Part shown: piece by piece, positions 6,642-14,532 of the stretch | Layout of the letters: each line of letters begins with the position of its first letter | Position numbering within the stretch: position 1 is the first letter of the stretch | Assembly (NCBI RefSeq): GCF_000196235.1 | Contig: NC_008541.1 | Span: 3,410,001 to 3,474,000 of the forward strand | Length of the DNA stretch: 64,000 nucleotides | Direction of reading: 5' to 3' | Source: Arthrobacter sp. FB24 | GTDB lineage: Bacteria; Actinomycetota; Actinomycetes; Actinomycetales; Micrococcaceae | Notes under the pieces: generated by a model | Seen by the model: the letters and a program-made list of their open reading frames with translations, nothing else | Told to the model about the DNA's origin: nothing | The model's database searches: none | Program-made: the position numbers and the translations under genes

Positions 6642-8885
6642 TTACCACTTGCCCTTGCGGTTGAAGTCGCGGTGTCCGCCTTCGTTGCCATGGCGCGGCT
6701 TACGTGCACCGTCGCCGTGGCCGCCGAAGCGGGAGTCGCTGGCCTGGCCGCGGCTGGCGCCGCTGTCAGCGCCTACGCTGCGCTCCGAACGGTCGCTGAA
6801 GGAGCGGCCGCCACGGTCAGCGGAGGACCGCTCGCCGTCGTTCTTGCGGAATTCCTTCTTGAACCCGCCGTTGCCCTTGAAGTTGCCGCCACGGTCTCCG
6901 CCGCCGGAGTACCCGCCGCGGTCGCCGCCACGGTTTCCCTGGTAACCGCCACGCTCACCGGCGCCACCGGAGGGCTTGCGGCCGTTGTCCAGCTCGAGGT
7001 GGATCAGCTCGCCGCCGATCCGGGTGCGGGACAGTGCACGCAGCTGCTCGGGGCTGAGGTCCGCCGGAAGCTCCACGAGGGAGTGGTCCGAGCGGATGTC
7101 GATGCCGCCGATCTGGGCCGAGGAAATACCGCCCTCGTTGGCAATGGCGCCAACGATGGAACCCGGCATGACGCGCTGGCGGCGTCCGACGGCGATCCGG
7201 TAGGTGGCGTTGCCCTCGGTCAGTGTGCGGGTCGGGCCGCGTGAGCCAAAGCCGTCCTTGGACCGTTCGCGCTTCTGGAACTCGGGAGCTGCGGGCAGTT
7301 CCTTGACCAGGAGTGGCTGGCCGCCCTGCGCCATGATGGCCAGTGCTGCAGCGATCTCCGAGGCCGGGACGTTGTGCTCTTCCTCGTAGGAGGAGATCAG
7401 GTCGCGGAACGGTGCAACATCCTCGGACGCGAGGGTCTCGGTGATGCGCTCGGCAAACTTGCCCAGGCGCAGCGTGTTCACGGTCTCGGCCGTGGGGAGG
7501 TGCATCTGCTCCACCGGCTGGCGGGTGGCCTTCTCGATGGAACGCAGCAGGTACTTCTCGCGCGGCGTCATGAACAGGATGGCGTCGCCGGAACGGCCTG
7601 CACGGCCGGTGCGGCCGATGCGGTGGACGTAGGACTCGGTGTCGTGGGGGATGTCGTAGTTGACCACGTGGCTGATGCGCTCCACGTCAAGGCCACGGGC
7701 GGCGACGTCGGTGGCCACCAGGATGTCGATGCGGCCTTCCTTCAGCGCGTCCACGGTGCGTTCACGCTGCTGCTGCGGGATGTCACCGTTGATCGCGGCA
7801 GCCTGGAAGCCGCGGGACTTCAGCTTGTCAGCGAGGTCCTCGGTGGCCATCTTGGTGCGTACGAAGGCGATGACGCCGTCGAACTCTTCAACCTCGAGGA
7901 TGCGGGTCAGCGCGTCGAGCTTGTGCGGGCCCATGACCTGCAAGTAGCGCTGGCGGGTGTTCGCACCGGTGGTGGTCTTGGATTTCACCGAGATCTCGGC
8001 CGGGTTGTTCAGGTACTGCTTGGACATCCGGCGGATCTGGCTCGGCATGGTGGCCGAGAACAGCGCAACCTGACGGTCCGAAGGAGTCTGCTGGAAGATC
8101 TGTTCGACGTCTTCGGCGAAGCCCATGCGCAGCATTTCGTCGGCCTCGTCCAGTACCAGGTACTGGAGTTCGGACAGGTCCAGGGAACCCTTGGAGATGT
8201 GGTCGATCACACGGCCGGGGGTACCGACGACAACCTGGGCACCGCGGCGCAGGCCGGCGAGCTGGGGGCCGTAGGCGGAGCCGCCGTAGACCGGGAGGAC
8301 CGTGAAGTCGTCAATGTGCTTGGCATACGAGGTGAAGGCCTCGGCAACCTGGAGCGCCAGTTCGCGGGTCGGGGCGAGGACAAGGGCCTGCGTCTTGCGG
8401 GACGGGCCGTTGAGGTCGTGGAGCTCGGCCAGGCGGGACAGTGCCGGTACTGCGAATGCTGCAGTCTTACCGGTGCCGGTCTGGGCCAGGCCCACGACGT
8501 CGCGGCCTTCGAGCAGCAGCGGGATGGTTGCTGCCTGGATGGGGGACGGCTTCTCGTAGCCGACGTCCTGCAGTGCGGCCAGGACGCGGCCGTCGATGCC
8601 GAGATCGGCGAAACGGATGCCTTCAGCTTCAGTGTCAGCCTCGCCGCTGGTGGGATCGGCCTTGGGGGCTTCGGTCTTCGGCGCTTCAGTCTTCGGGGCT
8701 TCAGTGGCGGACGCCTCGGCGGCCGGACGTTCTTCAGCGGCGGGCGCCTCAGCGGGTGCCGGTGCCTCGGTGAAAACGGGGGCGGAGCCTGCTACGGGAG
8801 CGGCGGTCTCGGGGGTTTCTACGGCCATCTCGGTGGTCTCGGCAGCTGCCGTTTCGTTGGTGGCGTCGTTGTGATTTTCGGGCAT
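6642..8885 (-). CDS. DEAD-box ATP-dependent RNA helicase (DeaD/CsdA type)
   Basis: ATP-driven RNA unwinding, in this family used for ribosome assembly and mRNA turnover, often at low temperature. The 747-residue protein has an acidic Ala/Glu/Pro-rich N-terminal arm (1-88) including a TEAPK repeat, the Q motif (GYEKPSPIQ, 110-118), Walker A AQTGTGKT (134-141), DEAD in VLDEADEML, SAT, and the helicase C motifs ARGLD and HRIGRTGRAG. A DbpA-like RNA-binding fold follows (about 560-640), then a Gly/Arg-rich tail with GNRGGDRGG and GGGDRGG boxes typical of nonspecific RNA binding. The ATG at 8885 has GAGGA ten bases upstream; an earlier ATG (8906) has no ribosome site. It has a long upstream gap and its own terminator. 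Confidence 0.95.
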   Translation of the reverse strand: MPENHNDATNETAAAETTEMAVETPETAAPVAGSAPVFTEAPAPAEAPAAEERPAAEASATEAPKTEAPKTEAPKADPTSGEADTEAEGIRFADLGIDGRVLAALQDVGYEKPSPIQAATIPLLLEGRDVVGLAQTGTGKTAAFAVPALSRLAELHDLNGPSRKTQALVLAPTRELALQVAEAFTSYAKHIDDFTVLPVYGGSAYGPQLAGLRRGAQVVVGTPGRVIDHISKGSLDLSELQYLVLDEADEMLRMGFAEDVEQIFQQTPSDRQVALFSATMPSQIRRMSKQYLNNPAEISVKSKTTTGANTRQRYLQVMGPHKLDALTRILEVEEFDGVIAFVRTKMATEDLADKLKSRGFQAAAINGDIPQQQRERTVDALKEGRIDILVATDVAARGLDVERISHVVNYDIPHDTESYVHRIGRTGRAGRSGDAILFMTPREKYLLRSIEKATRQPVEQMHLPTAETVNTLRLGKFAERITETLASEDVAPFRDLISSYEEEHNVPASEIAAALAIMAQGGQPLLVKELPAAPEFQKRERSKDGFGSRGPTRTLTEGNATYRIAVGRRQRVMPGSIVGAIANEGGISSAQIGGIDIRSDHSLVELPADLSPEQLRALSRTRIGGELIHLELDNGRKPSGGAGERGGYQGNRGGDRGGYSGGGDRGGNFKGNGGFKKEFRKNDGERSSADRGGRSFSDRSERSVGADSGASRGQASDSRFGGHGDGARKPRHGNEGGHRDFNRKGKW

Positions 8886-9318
8886 AGGGAAGTTTTCCTC
8901 ATCCATAGGGGGCCAGGCGGCACAACCCGAGGTGAGCGGAGCCGCAGTGCATGTGCCGTTTGGACGCCGGGCAGACATTGACCGGCCGGTCACGTAGAAG
9001 TCCGGCGCTTTCGCAATCCCGTGGCAGGACTTCCCGCTGCATCTCTTGGCTGCTATCCCAGCAGTCTGTACAGCGTTTTCTTTAGCCGGCTCTCCCTATG
9101 AAAATGCCCGCATCGCTTGTGCGGGCCCCAACACTTGCCAGTCCTGCCTCAAAAATTGGGCAGGAATAAGGGATTTCCGGAGTGGGGGATATTTCAAGTG
9201 TAAGGCATGGTTCCTCCCTGCACTAACCCGCCGGCCGCAAGCCGGCGGTGACGTTGCGCACACCGGCCCCTCGGGACAGCACTTGCGAGCCTCTGCGGCC
9301 GCCCGGGGCCCCGTGTCG
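8886..9318 (-). other. Gene-free stretch upstream of the helicase gene, probable long 5' leader
   Basis: 433 nt without a convincing gene. It contains a 7-bp hairpin GCCCGCA/TGCGGGC (9106-9126). Cold-shock helicase genes in other bacteria carry long regulated leaders, so part of it may be 5' UTR. The promoter could not be placed with confidence. The part next to 9318 is just past the stop of the MOSC gene. Confidence 0.4.
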
Positions 9319-9972
9319 CTAGACGCCCAGGCGCCGCTGGATCTTCTCGAATTCCTCGTGGTACTCCGGCTGCAGGCGGATCTCGCCGTCCGCGTCCGCG
9401 TCCCGCAACGCGTCCATGTCCTCGATGGTGGGAGCGCTGAACCAGCTGCCGATCGTCACGCCATGGTTCGGAACGAACAGCCGGTGGATATGGTCGCCGG
9501 CCTGGATGGTCCCCGTCTTGATGACGCGAAGGTAGGTGCCCACCCGACCTGCCTCGGTGAACCGCTTGACCCACCGGGCCTCGTCCATACGCCGCTGGAA
9601 GGTGGCGCAGGGAACGCGGGGCGATGTCACTTCGACTTCTACGTCGAGGCCGATCTTCCACCGTTCGCCGATCACCGCAGTGGTGGTTCCTATTCCGGCG
9701 ACCCGCAGGTTCTCGCCGAAAACTCCAGGCGGCAGTTCCCGCTGCAGCTCCCCCACCCAGTAGTCGGCGTCGTCCTGCGAGTAGGCGTACAGCGCCTGGT
9801 CCGCACCGCCGTGGTGGATGCGGTTCGCCTGGACGTCGCCGTGGAGCCCGAGTTTATGGACCTTGACCGGACCATCGACGGCACGCTTATCGATGGCCGT
9901 GACGCCCACGCTCCCTTCATCGCTCAGAAGCTGGTGTACCCGGCATACGGCAAGCACAGATGCGGTTTCCAT
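9319..9972 (-). CDS. MOSC domain protein (YiiM-like)
   Basis: A 217-residue protein whose body (about 35-165) is a MOSC domain, the beta-fold shared with the C-terminus of molybdenum-cofactor sulfurase. Seen: KLGLHGDVQANRIHHGGADQALYAYS at the start of the domain in two overlapping motifs (GDVQANRIHHGG, DQALYAY), FGENLRVAG, and the family cysteine in SPRVPCATFQRRM, proposed to carry sulfur or bind the cofactor. YiiM-type proteins help detoxify N-hydroxylated bases by a Mo-dependent reduction. C-terminal 50 residues are acidic and unlike the core. It stands alone between the helicase leader and the KdpE-like gene. Confidence 0.88.
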   Translation of the reverse strand: METASVLAVCRVHQLLSDEGSVGVTAIDKRAVDGPVKVHKLGLHGDVQANRIHHGGADQALYAYSQDDADYWVGELQRELPPGVFGENLRVAGIGTTTAVIGERWKIGLDVEVEVTSPRVPCATFQRRMDEARWVKRFTEAGRVGTYLRVIKTGTIQAGDHIHRLFVPNHGVTIGSWFSAPTIEDMDALRDADADGEIRLQPEYHEEFEKIQRRLGV

Positions 9973-10066
9973 GGCTACAGTCTAGGTTCTTCGGCCCTGA
10001 TTGCCCGGGCAACTTCCCCGGGCAACTTCCGCGGCCGATTTGCCCGCCCACCTCCGGCGGGCAGCC

Positions 10067-10741
10067 TCAGGGGTCGAAGCGGTACCCCATGCCGGCTTCC
10101 GTGTGCAGGTGGCGCGGCCTCGCCGGGTCCTGCTCCAGCTTGCGCCGCAGCTGGGCCAGGTAGACGCGCAGGTACTGGGTCTCTTTGGCGTACGCCTGGC
10201 CCCAGACCTGGGTGAGCAGCTGTTGCTGGCTGACCAGCTTCCCCTGGTTGCGCACCAGCAGTTCGAGGATGTTCCATTCGGTGGGGGTGAGGCGGATTTC
10301 ATGTCCGTCCCGGACCACCTTGCGGGCCGCCAGGTCCACCACGAAGTCGGCAGTTTCCACGGTAGGAGCCTCACGTTGGGCCGGCGAGCGCCGGGAGGCT
10401 GCGCGCAGCCGCGCCAGCAGCTCGTCGAGGCCGAACGGCTTGGTCACGTAGTCGTCAGCCCCGGCGTCGAGCGCTTCCACTTTGTCCTCCGAGGCGTGTC
10501 GGGCGGAAAGCACGATGACGGGAACGGAGCTCCAGCCGCGGATCCCCCGGATCACCTCCACTCCGTCCATGTCCGGCAGTCCGAGGTCCAGCACCACGAT
10601 GTCCACCGGATGCTGGGCGGCCAGTTTCAGCCCGTCCGCTCCCAGGCCCGCGGTGATTGCCTGGTAGCCGTGGGCGCGGAGGTTGATCTGCATGGCCCGG
10701 GCCAGCTGGGCCTCGTCTTCGATAATCAGAACCAGGGTCAC
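10067..10741 (-). CDS. kdpE: KdpE-like response regulator, OmpR/PhoB family
   Basis: A 224-residue regulator: receiver domain (1-118) with acidic pair IIEDE, phospho-acceptor Asp52 in VLDLGLPDMDG and the conserved lysine in YVTKPFG, then a winged-helix DNA-binding domain (about 130-224) with LTPTEWNILELL and GYRFDP. The GTG at 10741 is preferred: GGAGGG lies nine bases upstream, and this start overlaps the stop of the kinase gene as GTGA, showing tight coupling. An ATG at 10759 is the alternative. In the family the partner is KdpD and the target the kdpFABC potassium pump operon, which is not in this window. Confidence 0.9.
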   Translation of the reverse strand: MTLVLIIEDEAQLARAMQINLRAHGYQAITAGLGADGLKLAAQHPVDIVVLDLGLPDMDGVEVIRGIRGWSSVPVIVLSARHASEDKVEALDAGADDYVTKPFGLDELLARLRAASRRSPAQREAPTVETADFVVDLAARKVVRDGHEIRLTPTEWNILELLVRNQGKLVSQQQLLTQVWGQAYAKETQYLRVYLAQLRRKLEQDPARPRHLHTEAGMGYRFDP

Positions 10742-12318
10742 GGCAGCGGTCCCTCCCACAGCGGCAGGGTGACCACCATCGTCAGCCCGCCGCCCGGCGT
10801 CGGCTCGGCCGCAAGGGTTCCTCCCATGGCTTCGGTGAAGCCGTTGGCAACGGCCAGGCCCAGCCCGATCCCCACGGTGCGGCCGCCGCCGGTGCGCTGG
10901 GAATCGTTGAGCCGCTGGAACGGCTGAAACATGTCCAGCACCGCCGCCGGGGCAACCCCGGAGCCATGGTCCACCACGCGGAATTCGCTGGCAGGCCGGC
11001 CGGCCAGCGCGATTCCCTCCCCCGCCCGCGCTGTCAGCACCACATCGGCTTCGCGCGCGTATTTGAGTGCGTTCTCCACCAGGTTCGCCACCACGCGCTC
11101 CAGCATCCCGGCGTCGGCCTCCACGCGGGGCAGGTTGGGCGGCAGTTCCACGCGGATCCGCGCCGCGGGCAGCCCTTTGAGCGCATCGGGCAGCACGTCC
11201 GCCCAGCCCAGCCCGCGCAGGAGCGGGTTGACCGAGTCAGCCGTGATCCGGGACATGTCCAGCAGGTTGCCGATCAGGTGGTCCAGCCGGTCGGCCGAGT
11301 CCTCGATGGTGGCGAGCAGTTCGCGTTCGTCCTCCGGGGAGAACCGCACATCCTCCTGGCGCAGGCTGCTGACGGCCAGCTTGATCCCGGCCAGCGGGGT
11401 GCGCAGGTCATGGCTGACGGCCCTCAGGATGGACGTGCGCATCTTGTTGCCCTCGGAAAGCCGCTGGTTGTCCTCCATGCTCGCCGCCAATTGGCGCCGC
11501 TCCAGGATCGCCACCAGGAACGCCCCGAAAGCGGCCAGCATGCGCTGGTGCTGGCCGGAAAACGGCTGACCGGCGGGCGGTCCGCCGTTGATCAGCAGCG
11601 TGTAGCGGGAATCGACGACGACGGCGTGGTCGGCGGCCGAGTGCGTCACCGGCGCGCTCGTCCCGGCACTCGCCAGCGCGACCCACCCGGGGTTGCTGCC
11701 GGGGGCCCGCCCCGGACCGCTTCCGGCAGCAGATCCCGCAGCGTGCGGGCTGCCAGGTGAGCTGCCGGCCACCAGGGTTACGGCTTCGACTCCCAACCTG
11801 CTGCGGACCTTCTCGAGGAACGTCTCCAGGCTGCCGTCGGAACTGAGGATCCGCAGGGAGAGCTCGCTCAAGGCCGTGGCTTCGGCCCCGGACCTGGCGG
11901 CTTCCTGCGCCCGGCGGGTGGCCAGGCCCACGGCCAGTGCCACGCTGCAGGCCACAGCCAGGAACACGAGCAGGGTGAACAGGGTGGAGGGATCGGCGAT
12001 GGACAGCGTGCCCACGGGATCGGCTGAGAAGTAGTTGAGGAGCGTTGTGCCCAGGACAGCCGCCACGACGGCCGGCCAGAATCCCCCGATGGCAGCCACC
12101 GCCACAGCGACGGCGAGATGGAGCAGCATGATGATTGCGAAGTTCCGGTAGCCCGCCAGGGTCACTAGTACTTCCACTGCGGGCGGCAGGACGACGGCAA
12201 GCACCATGCCGACGATAAAGCGGCTCCGCCCGATGCCCTGGAGCTCCGGGCGTGCCGTCCCCGACCGCCCGGGTCCGGATCGGGCGGCGCCGCCACGGGC
12301 GGATTCAACTGCTGCCAT
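10738..12318 (-). CDS. KdpD-like sensor histidine kinase lacking the N-terminal KdpD/Usp domains
   Basis: The 526-residue protein starts with a short basic arm and goes straight into the four-helix DUF4118 membrane bundle (about 33-135: VVLPPAVEVLVTL, FAIIMLLHLAVAVAVAAI, LNYFSADPVGTLSI). A GAF-like region follows, interrupted by a Gly/Ala/Pro-rich insert (about 185-215), then HisKA with His303 in AVSHDLRTPLAG and the HATPase domain (N box VANLVENALKYA, G boxes GSGVAP and GIGLGLAVA). Full KdpD proteins are about 850-900 residues and begin with the KdpD sensor ATPase and a universal-stress domain; those are absent here, and no upstream frame supplies them. It pairs with the KdpE-like gene by overlap. 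Kinase activity is likely; what it senses is open. Confidence 0.9.
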   Translation of the reverse strand: MAAVESARGGAARSGPGRSGTARPELQGIGRSRFIVGMVLAVVLPPAVEVLVTLAGYRNFAIIMLLHLAVAVAVAAIGGFWPAVVAAVLGTTLLNYFSADPVGTLSIADPSTLFTLLVFLAVACSVALAVGLATRRAQEAARSGAEATALSELSLRILSSDGSLETFLEKVRSRLGVEAVTLVAGSSPGSPHAAGSAAGSGPGRAPGSNPGWVALASAGTSAPVTHSAADHAVVVDSRYTLLINGGPPAGQPFSGQHQRMLAAFGAFLVAILERRQLAASMEDNQRLSEGNKMRTSILRAVSHDLRTPLAGIKLAVSSLRQEDVRFSPEDERELLATIEDSADRLDHLIGNLLDMSRITADSVNPLLRGLGWADVLPDALKGLPAARIRVELPPNLPRVEADAGMLERVVANLVENALKYAREADVVLTARAGEGIALAGRPASEFRVVDHGSGVAPAAVLDMFQPFQRLNDSQRTGGGRTVGIGLGLAVANGFTEAMGGTLAAEPTPGGGLTMVVTLPLWEGPLP

Positions 12319-12493
12319 GGCTCCATCTTGGCATGGGCAGTTCTCCCCCGTTTTCCGTTAACAGCTCCTGCTGTCAGGCACTAGGCTGACTTCAGGTTTA
12401 CGCACCAGTGTCTTGCCGCGTCGGCGTCGCCGCGCGGCCTCAGGCGTGCGCGTGGAGGATCACAGTTTGAGCATGGACAACCAAGGGGGACCC

Positions 12494-13309
12494 ATGGAAC
12501 CGCAGGACCCGAACCAGGACCCTACAAAGGATCCAAAGAAGGATCCAAAGGACAGCCGCCCCGGCCAACAGCGCCCGGATGGCGGGCCGGCCGGCGCCGG
12601 TGGTCCCGGCGCCTCCGAACCCGGGTGGATGACCGCACCCGAAGACTTCACGCCGCAGCCCCACGATCCGGCGACGGGGCAGCTGCCGCCCTGGCAGGTC
12701 CCGAAACCGGAGCTTCGCCCGGACCTGCTCAACGACTCGGCCGCGGACAGAGGGGCGCCCGAATCGGGGAACCCGGGCAGGAAGGCCGGACGGCGGCAGA
12801 AGGGCCAGGCCGGCGGGCCGGGTGCAGCGCCGGGGGCAGGTCCCGTTCCGTCCCCCGCGGCAGGACCGGGTCCAGTCATCGATCCCTTCGAACGCGAACG
12901 CGAGAGGGAGGCAGCGGCACGGAAGAAGCGCTCGCAGCGCCGTACCATCGTCGTCGGCCTCGGCGTCACTGCCCTGCTGGCAGGCACCATCACCGCCATC
13001 GTGGCCAGCAACGAGGCGGAGGCCGACTACGCCCAGGTCTGCTTCAACGATGAAACCGGCGAGCGCGTGGACGACACCCGGTGCGACAACAGCAGCAGTG
13101 CCGGGCGGAGCTCCGGCATCTACGCCTGGTACTTCTACTCGCGCGGCGCCAGTGTTCCGCCGGTTGGGCAGAACCGCTCGCAATACACCGGCTTCACCAA
13201 GACCGTGCCGCAGGGGGCGAAAACGTCCAAGGGCTACAGCACCAAGGGCGGTACGGTCAGCAGGGGCGGCTTCGGCAGCAGCTCCAAGGGCGGAAGCACG
13301 GGAGGCTAG
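12494..13309 (+). CDS. Membrane-anchored protein with RGGFG-type tail (YgiB/DUF1190-like)
   Basis: The 271-residue protein has a long hydrophilic Pro/Gly/Asp-rich N-terminal arm (1-135), a basic/acidic cluster (EREREREAAARKKRSQRR, 133-150), one membrane helix (151-171) and a 100-residue outer part with two cysteines (183, 197) and a Gly/Ser/Lys tail ending in TVSRGGFGSSSKGG. The tail motif TVxRGGFG matches the end of E. coli YgiB as I remember it, and YgiB is likewise encoded next to the glutathionylspermidine-synthase-like YgiC. Here the next gene is that ligase, 2 nt away. The start at 12494 has AAGGGGGA close upstream; the ATG at 12473 (GGAGG 14 nt before) is possible. No lipobox is seen. 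Role unknown; being a partner or substrate of the ligase is an inference. Confidence 0.75.
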   Translation: MEPQDPNQDPTKDPKKDPKDSRPGQQRPDGGPAGAGGPGASEPGWMTAPEDFTPQPHDPATGQLPPWQVPKPELRPDLLNDSAADRGAPESGNPGRKAGRRQKGQAGGPGAAPGAGPVPSPAAGPGPVIDPFEREREREAAARKKRSQRRTIVVGLGVTALLAGTITAIVASNEAEADYAQVCFNDETGERVDDTRCDNSSSAGRSSGIYAWYFYSRGASVPPVGQNRSQYTGFTKTVPQGAKTSKGYSTKGGTVSRGGFGSSSKGGSTGG

Positions 13310-13311
13310 GC

Positions 13312-14532
13312 ATGAAGAGACTGACTGCAACCCCCAGGCCCGACTGGAAGCAGAAGATCGAGGAGCAGGGGCTGGTCTTTTCCACCACCACCATGCCTGA
13401 CGGCAAGAAGATCGAGTACTGGAACGAGTCCGCATACTACGAATTCACCATGGACGAGGTGGAAACCCTCGAGAAGACCGCCGAGGACATGCACCTGATG
13501 TGCCTTGAGGCGGCCAAGTACTTGGCCACCGGGGCCATGGGCAACATCGGGATCGGTCCGCAGGCGCTGGAGCTGGCGGCGGAATCACTGCAGGCCGGGG
13601 ACATGGACGTCTACGGCCGTTTCGACTTCGTCTACGACGGGCGCGGCGGCCCCGCCAAGATGCTCGAGTACAACGCGGACACGCCCACCGGGCTGATCGA
13701 GGCCTCCGTGGCGCAGTGGTTCTGGCTGCAGGACGTGTTCCCGGAAAAGGACCAGTGGAACGGCATCCATGAGGCCCTGATCCGGCAGTGGAAGAAACTC
13801 CAGTACCGCACCGGCATGAGCACCCTGCACATTGCGCACTCGGAAGCCGAACAGTCCGGCGAGGACTGGATGACGGCGGCCTACATGCGGGACGTCGCCG
13901 GCCAGGGCGGCTGGACCACCATCGGCATCAACATGTCCGACATCGGCTGGGACCCCAACCTGAACCGCTTCGTGGACCTGGACAACTTCATGATCAGCAC
14001 CATCTTCAAGCTCTATCCGTGGGAGCTGATGATGAAGGAACCCTTCGGCCAGCGGCTGCTGCAGCGTGCCCACAACCCGCGCTGGGTGGAGCCGGCCTGG
14101 AAGATGCTCCTGTCCAACAAGGCACTCCTGGCCGCGTTGTGGCACCTGTACCCTGACCACCCCAACCTCCTCCCGGCCTACCTCAACGAGCCCGGGCCGC
14201 TGAAGGAATGGGTGGCGAAGCCGCTGCACGGCCGTGAGGGGGACAACATCAAGATCCACGCCGCCGGCGTCAACATGGAGCAGCCGGGCGGCTACGGGCG
14301 CGAAGGCTGGTGCTACCAGCAGTTCCATTCCCTGCCCGATTTCGACGGCAACCACCCCGTGCTGGGCCTCTGGGTGGTGGATGGCGAGTCCGTGGGCTGC
14401 GGCATCCGCGAATCCGACGGCCCCATCACCGACTATTTCTGCCGGTTCGTCCCCAACACAATCGACGCCCCGGCTCCTCTTTCAGTCCAGGCCGCCTCGG
14501 CCTCCTCCAGCAAAGCAGGTATCGCACTATGA
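13312..14532 (+). CDS. Glutathionylspermidine synthase-like ATP-grasp ligase (YgiC-like)
   Basis: A 406-residue protein of the glutathionylspermidine-synthase C-terminal (GSP_synth) type. Landmarks: KMLEYNADTPTGLIEAS (metal/substrate loop), GQGGWTTIGINMSDIGWD, FKLYPWELMMKEPFG, EPAWKMLLSNKALLAALW and PLHGREGDNIKI, all spaced as in YgiC. The family forms amide bonds with ATP; true GspS joins glutathione and spermidine, but YgiC-type stand-alone copies have no proven substrate. It lacks the N-terminal amidase of E. coli GspS. The ATG follows GGGAGG by six bases and lies 2 nt after the upstream membrane-protein gene; its stop overlaps the permease start (ATGA). An actinobacterium without glutathione makes the classical reaction unlikely. 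Confidence 0.88.
   Translation: MKRLTATPRPDWKQKIEEQGLVFSTTTMPDGKKIEYWNESAYYEFTMDEVETLEKTAEDMHLMCLEAAKYLATGAMGNIGIGPQALELAAESLQAGDMDVYGRFDFVYDGRGGPAKMLEYNADTPTGLIEASVAQWFWLQDVFPEKDQWNGIHEALIRQWKKLQYRTGMSTLHIAHSEAEQSGEDWMTAAYMRDVAGQGGWTTIGINMSDIGWDPNLNRFVDLDNFMISTIFKLYPWELMMKEPFGQRLLQRAHNPRWVEPAWKMLLSNKALLAALWHLYPDHPNLLPAYLNEPGPLKEWVAKPLHGREGDNIKIHAAGVNMEQPGGYGREGWCYQQFHSLPDFDGNHPVLGLWVVDGESVGCGIRESDGPITDYFCRFVPNTIDAPAPLSVQAASASSSKAGIAL

Noticed and set aside
7374..8981. 535-codon open frame on the plus strand opposite the DEAD-box helicase gene.
   Set aside because: It mirrors the helicase coding sequence in high-GC DNA; its translation (Gly/Leu/Val-rich, without family motifs) and lack of a ribosome site mark it as a shadow.
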